DNA of 64,000 nt from an uncultured Methylotenera sp. (lineage in GTDB: Bacteria > Pseudomonadota > Gammaproteobacteria > Burkholderiales > Methylophilaceae): positions 1 through 64,000 of the forward strand of contig NZ_CAMLGS010000010.1 of the NCBI RefSeq assembly GCF_946479685.1, given 5' to 3'. The position numbers were made by a program, and so were the translations under genes. The notes beneath the pieces are model-generated. The model did not search any database and was not told the origin of the DNA. It saw nothing but the letters and a program-made list of their open reading frames with translations. Shown here piece after piece: positions 58,540 to 64,000 of the stretch (positions are counted from its first letter, which is position 1; each line of letters opens with the position of its first letter).

Positions 58540-58950
58540 TCATTTGAGTGGTTGGTAAGAGCTCCACTGTTTTTGTTGAGTTCGCCATTGTTTCAATGTC
58601 ATCGGATCTCCGCCAGTAATGTCATCAACAAGAACATGTTTGTCTTTATCTCGAATGTAAAATTGATTCCAGCGAGTATATTTTTCGGGCGTATCTTCAA
58701 ATAAAGTAACTGACCAATAACATTGACCATCAATCAATGATTGATGGTCGAAACTTGGGATTGTTGTTACTTTTCTACCAGGTGTAGCGTATACCAGTTT
58801 TCTCCAAGCTTTTACTTCAGGCAAGGTGTATATAAAAGTTTCAGCCTTTAAGTATGAGGTTGACCCTTCAGCGTTTGCATCACAAGTCGCAAAAGTTATG
58901 GACGGTAATAAGAGTCCGAAAACTAACGCAGGGTAGAACAGTTTATGCAT
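58540..58950 (-). CDS. Secreted hypothetical protein
   Basis: This 136-residue protein has a signal peptide (MHKLFYPALVFGLLLPSITFA) and a mature part with two Cys (ATCDANAEG, DGQCYWSVTLFE), likely disulfide-bonded in the periplasm. It contains ETFIYTLPEVKAWRKLV and a Trp/Gln-rich end, TLKQWRTQQKQWSSYQPLK. I do not recognise the family. It is on the minus strand, 211 bp from the end of the macB-type operon, with a hairpin (59056-59082) between them. Confidence 0.65.
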   Translation of the reverse strand: MHKLFYPALVFGLLLPSITFATCDANAEGSTSYLKAETFIYTLPEVKAWRKLVYATPGRKVTTIPSFDHQSLIDGQCYWSVTLFEDTPEKYTRWNQFYIRDKDKHVLVDDITGGDPMTLKQWRTQQKQWSSYQPLK

Positions 58951-59055
58951 TAAGCTCTAGTGGTAATAATAGAGATCCAAAGAGCCCTATATTTATCGTT
59001 GAGTATTTGAAATGCATGGATTCGATCCCCTTTCAGGCTTCTGATTGCATATCAG

Positions 59056-59082
59056 TCTCTACATCACATATTGATGTAGAGA
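59056..59082. terminator. Hairpin between the export operon and the secreted-protein gene
   Basis: Perfect 11-base arms TCTCTACATCA and TGATGTAGAGA enclose a 5-base loop, 80 bp after the permease stop. No T-tract follows on either strand, so a processing or regulatory role is also possible. Confidence 0.5.
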
Positions 59083-59161
59083 GAAACATCGAGAAAACAT
59101 TCTAGCCTAAGTTTACTCAAACAGAAAACTAGGGTGTTGATGGCTCTCTTATCATGATGGT

Positions 59162-60385
59162 TTACTGATAACGTAATGCCTCAATCGGGTTTAGCCTTGC
59201 AGCTTTGCGTGCCGGATAGAACCCAAAAAATACGCCGATGCTGGCTGCAACACCAAAAGCAATAGCGACAGAATTTGCCGAAATAATAATCTCTGCTTTG
59301 GTGATGGTGTTGACCATGATGGCGCCGCCCACGCCTATGGCAATGCCGATTAAGCAGCCCACAATAGAGATGACGATGGCCTCTAGCAGGAATTGCAGCA
59401 GAATGTCGCGCTGGCGTGCGCCAATCGCCATGCGTATGCCGATTTCACGGGTGCGCTCGGTTACCGATACCAGCATGATGTTCATGATGCCAATACCGCC
59501 TACCAGTAAAGAAACCGAAGCAATAGCCCCTAGCAGTAGCGACATGGTACGTGTGGTTTCGGCTGCTGAGTTGGCAATAGCGGTGAGGTTGCGTACTGAG
59601 AAGTCACTGTCAGTACCCTCTCGAATATTGTGGCGCTGGTTCAATAAACTGTTCAGGCTATCTTCGACCATGGTCATAGCGTTGTCAGACTCTGCCTGTA
59701 CCATGATTTGGCGCACACTGCCCGGCAGTTGGTTGCCAAACAGCTTGCGCTGAGCGGTGGTGAGCGGCACGATAATGGTGTCATCCTGATCGCGGCCATC
59801 CAGCGTTTGGCCTTTGCTATCCAGTACGCCTAGAATCACAAAAGGACTTTGCTTGATGCGTATGGTTTTGCCGATAGGGTCAATATTGTCACCAAAGATA
59901 TTCTGCACTATGGTTTTGCCTACCAATGCCACACGGGTGGCTGAACGCAGGTCTGACTCAGAGAAGGCATAGCCATCACTTAAGCCCCAGCCGCGTATTT
60001 CTAAATAACTGGGCGTGGTGCCAATGATATCGGTATTCCAGTTGTTACTGCCAAACACGATTTGCGCCTTGCCCATGGTTACCGGTGCAACGCCAATCAC
60101 ACCGTCCAGTTCAGTCACTGCGTTTGCGTCTTTTACGTTCAGTGATGGCGCGTTGCCTGTAGCTGATCTGGCACCACCTGCAGTTGGTGGCCCTGAGAGC
60201 ACAACAAATAGGTTGCTCCCCATAGCGCTGATGGAGCGCTTCACTGATGCTTCTGCACCTTGGCCTATCGCCATCATCAATACTACCGCGCTTACGCCTA
60301 TCACCATGCCTAGCATGGTTAGAAAGGTGCGTAAACGGTTGGCACCCATGGCGTGCCATGCTTCACCTAGCATTGCAGTAAACAT
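59162..60385 (-). CDS. MacB-type ABC export permease (FtsX domain), separate from its ATPase
   Basis: This 407-residue permease has an N-terminal helix (LRTFLTMLGMVIGVSAVVLMM), a periplasmic MacB core domain, and three C-terminal helices with RTREIGIRMAIGARQRDILLQFLLEA (quoted in part), the FtsX signature. The end NPIEALRYQ is typical. In E. coli MacB the ATPase is fused to the N-terminus; here it is a separate gene overlapping by 1 bp. With the adaptor and TolC-like channel upstream it should form a tripartite exporter for a peptide, siderophore or lipid. Confidence 0.92.
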   Translation of the reverse strand: MFTAMLGEAWHAMGANRLRTFLTMLGMVIGVSAVVLMMAIGQGAEASVKRSISAMGSNLFVVLSGPPTAGGARSATGNAPSLNVKDANAVTELDGVIGVAPVTMGKAQIVFGSNNWNTDIIGTTPSYLEIRGWGLSDGYAFSESDLRSATRVALVGKTIVQNIFGDNIDPIGKTIRIKQSPFVILGVLDSKGQTLDGRDQDDTIIVPLTTAQRKLFGNQLPGSVRQIMVQAESDNAMTMVEDSLNSLLNQRHNIREGTDSDFSVRNLTAIANSAAETTRTMSLLLGAIASVSLLVGGIGIMNIMLVSVTERTREIGIRMAIGARQRDILLQFLLEAIVISIVGCLIGIAIGVGGAIMVNTITKAEIIISANSVAIAFGVAASIGVFFGFYPARKAARLNPIEALRYQ

Positions 60386-61137
60386 TAAAGTGCCTCATTC
60401 ATGGGTTGCGTCATAGGTTGCCTGGCCGTCATGCCAATTTCCTTGGTGCGGGTGTCTTGCACAATGCGTCCATCTAAAAAACGCACTTGGCGACTGGCAT
60501 GTTCTGCAATGTCGGGTTCATGCGTCACTAATACGATGGTGATTCCTTCTTGGTTGAGCTCAGAAAATAGCGCCATGATTTCTTCGCTGGTTGCGCTGTC
60601 CAGGTTGCCTGTAGGCTCGTCTGCCAGTATCAGCCTAGGTTTGTTTACTAGGGCGCGCGCAATGGCCACACGCTGCTGCTGGCCGCCGGAAATTTGGTTG
60701 GGGCGTGAATTTAAGTATTTAGCCAGGCCTACTTTCTCTAACAGCAGTTTGGCGCGGGCGTGACGTTCAGCTTTGTCTACGCCGGCATACACCAGTGGCA
60801 GCGCCACGTTATCCAGCAGGCTGGAGCGTGCGAGCAAGTTAAACCCCTGAAACACAAAGCCTATGGTCTTGTTGCGCACTTGCGCCACGGCATTTTGCTC
60901 CATGTTGGCAACAGGGTGGCCATCTAGTATGTACTCGCCTTTGCTCGGTTTATCCAGGCAGCCCAGTATGTTCATAAACGTGGATTTGCCAGAACCGGAG
61001 TGCCCCATAATGGCTACGTAGTCACCATTTTCTATGCTTAGGTTTACGTCCTTTAGCACGGGGAATGGTCCAGCAGCCGTCTGGTAATCTTTATAGAGTT
61101 GATGGACTTCAATAACGCTGTTTTGCATGGTTAACAT
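60385..61137 (-). CDS. MacB/LolD-type ABC transporter ATPase
   Basis: This 250-residue ATPase has Walker A GHSGSGKST, Q-loop FQGFNLL, signature SGGQQQRVAIARAL, Walker B LILADEPTGNLD and the switch His in LVTHEPD, all of the MacB/LolD type. The short C-terminal tail after the domain (TRKEIGMTARQ region, given as TRTKEIGMTARQ) is not conserved. A start at Met4 is equally possible. It energises the permease encoded next and lies 5 bp after the adaptor gene. Confidence 0.93.
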   Translation of the reverse strand: MLTMQNSVIEVHQLYKDYQTAAGPFPVLKDVNLSIENGDYVAIMGHSGSGKSTFMNILGCLDKPSKGEYILDGHPVANMEQNAVAQVRNKTIGFVFQGFNLLARSSLLDNVALPLVYAGVDKAERHARAKLLLEKVGLAKYLNSRPNQISGGQQQRVAIARALVNKPRLILADEPTGNLDSATSEEIMALFSELNQEGITIVLVTHEPDIAEHASRQVRFLDGRIVQDTRTKEIGMTARQPMTQPMNEAL

Positions 61138-61142
61138 CCAGT

Positions 61143-62357
61143 CTAGAACATTCTTGGCCCGCGCATATTGCCGCCTGATTGGGCTTGCCCGTTGCCTTGC
61201 AGTTCAGCCACAATCACCTGTGCGCCTATGTCGACACCATGCGTTTTCAAGTTTTGACCTGTAATCTCGGTATAGCGTCCGTCTGTGATGCCGGTATGTA
61301 CCTTCACCGCCAATGGTTTGCCATCCTTTAAGATATAAATGCTACCCGTGTTGAGGTCTGCACCTTTGTTGCCTCGTTTGCGTCCATTGGCATTCTTGCC
61401 AGCGTCTTTTTTGCCGCCATCTGCATTGTTGTCATCGGTTTTCGGTTTATAGCGCAGTGCTGCATTTGGCACTAACCATGCCTGCTCGCGTTTGGCTACC
61501 CCAATGTTCACATAAGCGGTCATGCCTGGCAGCAGTAGCTGCTCGTTGTTATCTACCGAGATGACTACGTCGTAAGTGACGACGTTGGAGGTGTTGGTGG
61601 GGTTAAGGCGCACTTGTTTGACCACCCCCTCAAAGTTGCGGTTGGGGTATGCATCTACGTTGAACTTAGTTACTTGCCCCACTTTGATATTACCGATATC
61701 GGCCTCGGCAAAGCTGGAGTTGATTTGCATTTTGGATAAATCTTGTGCAATTTTAATCAGGGTCGGGGTTTGAAAGCTCGCTGCTACGGTTTGCCCAACA
61801 TCTACCACACGGTCAACCACCACCCCAGACACCGGTGAGCGGATGATGGTGAAGTTAAGGTTGGTTTGGTCGCGCGCCAGTAAGCCGCGGGCACTGTCCA
61901 GCTGTGCTTTAGCTGATTTTAATACTTGCACTGCGGTATCTAGTTCCTGTTTTGATACAAACTCTTGCGTATAAAGTTGGCGTATGCGTTTTTCATTAGC
62001 CTGTGCTAATTCAACTGCTGCCTGGTTGTTGCGCACACTGGCTTGTGATTGGCTGATTTGCGCCATAAATAGCGAGTTATCCAGTTCTAATAGCACTTGG
62101 TCTTTTTTCACAGCATCGTTAAAGTCCACATACAGCTTTTTAACGATACCGGACACCTGCGTACCCACGCTTACCAGTGTTACCGGATTAAGTGTGCCAT
62201 TTGCCGATACTGTCTGTTCAATATCCCCCTGGGTAATTTCTGCCAGGCGATAAGTATCAGCAGGATTGGCTTGGTGTGTACGCTGGTAATAGAAATAAGC
62301 AGCGGTAGTTAATGCAATCAGCGCAATAGTCAGGATGATGTTTTTTAATAATTTCAT
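61143..62357 (-). CDS. MacA-like periplasmic adaptor
   Basis: This 404-residue membrane-fusion protein has an N-terminal membrane anchor (NIILTIALIALTTAAYFYY), a lipoyl half (VSVGTQVSGIVKKLYVDFND), a long alpha-hairpin (about 95-170), the second lipoyl half (SPVSGVVVDRVVDVGQTV) and beta domains. A Lys/Asn/Gly-rich insert near residues 305-330 (KKDAGKNANGRKRGNKG) is a less usual feature. It connects the ABC permease to the outer-membrane channel encoded upstream (6-bp gap). Confidence 0.92.
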   Translation of the reverse strand: MKLLKNIILTIALIALTTAAYFYYQRTHQANPADTYRLAEITQGDIEQTVSANGTLNPVTLVSVGTQVSGIVKKLYVDFNDAVKKDQVLLELDNSLFMAQISQSQASVRNNQAAVELAQANEKRIRQLYTQEFVSKQELDTAVQVLKSAKAQLDSARGLLARDQTNLNFTIIRSPVSGVVVDRVVDVGQTVAASFQTPTLIKIAQDLSKMQINSSFAEADIGNIKVGQVTKFNVDAYPNRNFEGVVKQVRLNPTNTSNVVTYDVVISVDNNEQLLLPGMTAYVNIGVAKREQAWLVPNAALRYKPKTDDNNADGGKKDAGKNANGRKRGNKGADLNTGSIYILKDGKPLAVKVHTGITDGRYTEITGQNLKTHGVDIGAQVIVAELQGNGQAQSGGNMRGPRMF

Positions 62358-62363
62358 AGCGGG

Positions 62364-63875
62364 CTAATCTATTGATGGAGTATTAGTGGCAGGCAAGGTA
62401 TTACCAGTTGCGCTTGGCAGTGACTGAATCATGGCGTGATCCAAAGTGCCCATCGCTTGAGCCAGCGTCGCGCGGGTAATATTGGCGTTAAGTGCGGCCT
62501 GAATTTTCTGTTGCTGCGCATTAGCTAAGGCACTTTGCGCGTTCAGTGCGTCAATAATATTGCCTACGCCCGCTTTGTAGCGTCCGAGCGCTACCTTGTA
62601 AGACTGTTCAGCGCTTGCCTGTAGTACTTCGGTGGCGCTTACCGATTGCACTGCGGTACGCAAGTTCTGGTAGGCCGTCCATACATCTAATGAGATTTGC
62701 AGTCGCAAACGGTCGCGCTGTGCTGCACGTAAGTCCGCAGTGGCCTCTGCTGCGCGTATTCTGTAGGTTGGCGCGTAGCCGTTAAATAGCGGGATAGCCA
62801 CCGTTAAGCCTAGTGTTGAGTTGTTGCTGATTGCCAGACTGGAGCCGTCTTGCAGGTTGTTAGACATAGAAACCGAAATAGTGGGCTTGGCTGCGGCCTT
62901 GCTTGCGTCAATACTAGCTTGTGCGGCTTTTAGCTGCGCTTCACTGGCAATCAGGTCGGGACGGCGCGCACTGGCCTGTTCTATCAGTAAATTCACATTG
63001 CTTAGTATGTTGGCGGATGGCGTGGCGGTGTTGCTTACTACGCGTATTTGCTGATTGGCGGGTAAGCCCATCACGTTGGCTAAACTGCCATAAGCGGTTT
63101 GCAGGCTGCCCTCATTGGTAATGCGAGCCAATGTGAGTTGTGCGTAAGCAGTTTGCGCCTGTAGTTTATCTGCGGGTGTAGCTACTCCAGCGTTATACCT
63201 TGCCTCGGCGGCTTTAAAGCTCTCGCTGCTGGCGCGCTCTGCTTCTAGTGCCGCGTCTACTGCGGCAATCTTGGCTTGCACTTGGTAAAAGGCAACTATG
63301 GCGGCAAGTAGCACGCTTTGTACCGTGCTGTTTTGGCTTGCGCTGGCGGAAAGTAGCAATTGGCGCGCGCTCTCTAAGTTGGCATTGCGGTTACCAAAAT
63401 CATATAACAGATAGCTAGCGACTAGGCTATTACTTAAATTGAGGTTGGGGTTGCTGCGCGTTGTTGATTCTGGATGCAGTACGCTTAGGTTGCCACCAAT
63501 GTTGTCGGTTAACGTAGGCAGGTAGGCAGATTTGGCAATACCTAGCTGCGCTGCCTGCACGCGCGCACTGGCCCAGACCTCACTAGTTTGTGGATTGTTG
63601 CACAAGCTAGCATTAGCCACCTCGGCCAAAGTCAGTGGCTGGGCAAGGTCAGATGCTGAGAGCTGCCCTGTGCAAGGTGCATCTGGCGACTGATAGTCAT
63701 CTGCAAGCTTGGGTAGTGTAAAGATGTTGGTTTGCAGTGGGTCGTTTTGCTGGCTGTGCTGGTCTTGGTACCAAATGCTACCTTCAGCAAAAGCTGTGCT
63801 GCTAGTCAGTAATAGGCTAGCTACATATAAGCGTATGTTTATGTTGGTTTTCGGCACAATGTAATATCGAATCAT
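62364..63875 (-). CDS. TolC-family outer-membrane channel
   Basis: This 503-residue outer-membrane efflux protein has a signal peptide ending TAFA, then two TolC-type repeats: LTLAEVANASLCNNP, ARRPDLIASEAQLKAAQASI, and a C-terminal helical part with YKAGVGNIIDALNAQSALA. There is no lipobox, unlike the NodT protein at 21678. It is the first gene of the four-gene exporter operon. The 125 bp upstream to the window edge hold no supported gene and presumably the promoter. Confidence 0.92.
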   Translation of the reverse strand: MIRYYIVPKTNINIRLYVASLLLTSSTAFAEGSIWYQDQHSQQNDPLQTNIFTLPKLADDYQSPDAPCTGQLSASDLAQPLTLAEVANASLCNNPQTSEVWASARVQAAQLGIAKSAYLPTLTDNIGGNLSVLHPESTTRSNPNLNLSNSLVASYLLYDFGNRNANLESARQLLLSASASQNSTVQSVLLAAIVAFYQVQAKIAAVDAALEAERASSESFKAAEARYNAGVATPADKLQAQTAYAQLTLARITNEGSLQTAYGSLANVMGLPANQQIRVVSNTATPSANILSNVNLLIEQASARRPDLIASEAQLKAAQASIDASKAAAKPTISVSMSNNLQDGSSLAISNNSTLGLTVAIPLFNGYAPTYRIRAAEATADLRAAQRDRLRLQISLDVWTAYQNLRTAVQSVSATEVLQASAEQSYKVALGRYKAGVGNIIDALNAQSALANAQQQKIQAALNANITRATLAQAMGTLDHAMIQSLPSATGNTLPATNTPSID

Positions 63876-64000
63876 TCTTAAAATTGAAGTGTACGTTGCT
63901 AGCTTTCTTCATCAGCAGTCAATGCTATCGATGCTGAATATGGCTGTTAATGATTATGAAGCTAATCATACATAATAGTTGCAATTCTAAATGAGAACAG

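Noticed and set aside
59238..59753. 171-codon plus-strand frame
   Set aside because: It is antisense to the permease gene, Met/Thr-rich, and has no support.
1..64000. tRNA, rRNA, insertion sequence or prophage
   Set aside because: None was recognised by eye: no tRNA cloverleaf, no rRNA segment, no transposase or phage structural gene. A tRNAscan or Infernal run would be decisive.

Overview
The window looks like a chromosomal segment of a betaproteobacterium, most likely a methylotroph of the Methylophilaceae (Methylotenera/Methylophilus type). This is an inference from gene content: fmdB-DUF502-aspS order, a SoxYZ-like carrier of the kind linked to quinoprotein dehydrogenases, HemP-TonB-ExbBD, and moderate GC. 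I saw no rRNA, tRNA, CRISPR array or insertion sequence.

Layout. (1) 1-10026, minus strand: a 12-gene, tightly packed operon led by an ECF sigma factor and a ChrR-type cupin. It encodes lipid-modifying and envelope proteins: a YheT-like hydrolase, two CFA-synthase-family methyltransferases, DUF2878, DUF1295, DUF6134, a lipocalin, a fatty-acid desaturase, an FAD amine oxidase and DUF1365. The last gene runs off the left edge. It resembles the RpoE/ChrR singlet-oxygen regulon of Rhodobacter. (2) 10.3-17.4 kb: an SRPBCC protein behind twin palindromic operators, then a BLUF photoreceptor, an EAL protein, a PAS-PAS-GGDEF protein and a large CHASE-PAS-PAS-GGDEF-EAL protein. Together these suggest blue-light-linked c-di-GMP control beside a photo-oxidative stress operon. 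(3) 17.6-21.6 kb: a LysR regulator divergent from a cyclophilin-like protein, an alpha/beta hydrolase and an MFS exporter. (4) 21.7-28.2 kb: a TetR-controlled RND efflux system with two matching 26-bp operators. (5) 28.3-31.2 kb: an AT-rich accessory patch with an XRE regulator, a Fic AMPylase and an HNH-like fragment. (6) 31.4-36.5 kb: a Csu-type chaperone-usher pilus operon. (7) 36.6-40.8 kb: a molybdate-uptake operon (outer-membrane porin, modA, modB, short modC) behind a clear ModE box, with a short modE divergent to it. (8) 41.4-45.2 kb: a four-PAS GGDEF-EAL protein. (9) 45.5-53.6 kb: housekeeping genes (aroG, fmdB, DUF502, aspS, apt, VOC, SoxYZ-like, yjbQ, yegQ/trhP). (10) 53.7-58.2 kb: an iron-starvation island with two Fur boxes. 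It holds two paralogous tiny proteins, two HemP-like proteins, a second ribosomal protein S4 and tonB-exbB-exbD. (11) 58.3-63.9 kb: small envelope proteins and a split MacAB-TolC-type export operon.

The most notable points are a CFA-family enzyme lacking two bicarbonate-site residues of true cyclopropane synthases, beside a UfaD-like flavoprotein; the Fur-linked S4 paralog with its small ELEIG/HemP neighbours; and the BLUF/EAL/GGDEF trio. Coordinates of start codons were adjusted where a better ribosome binding site or family start was visible.
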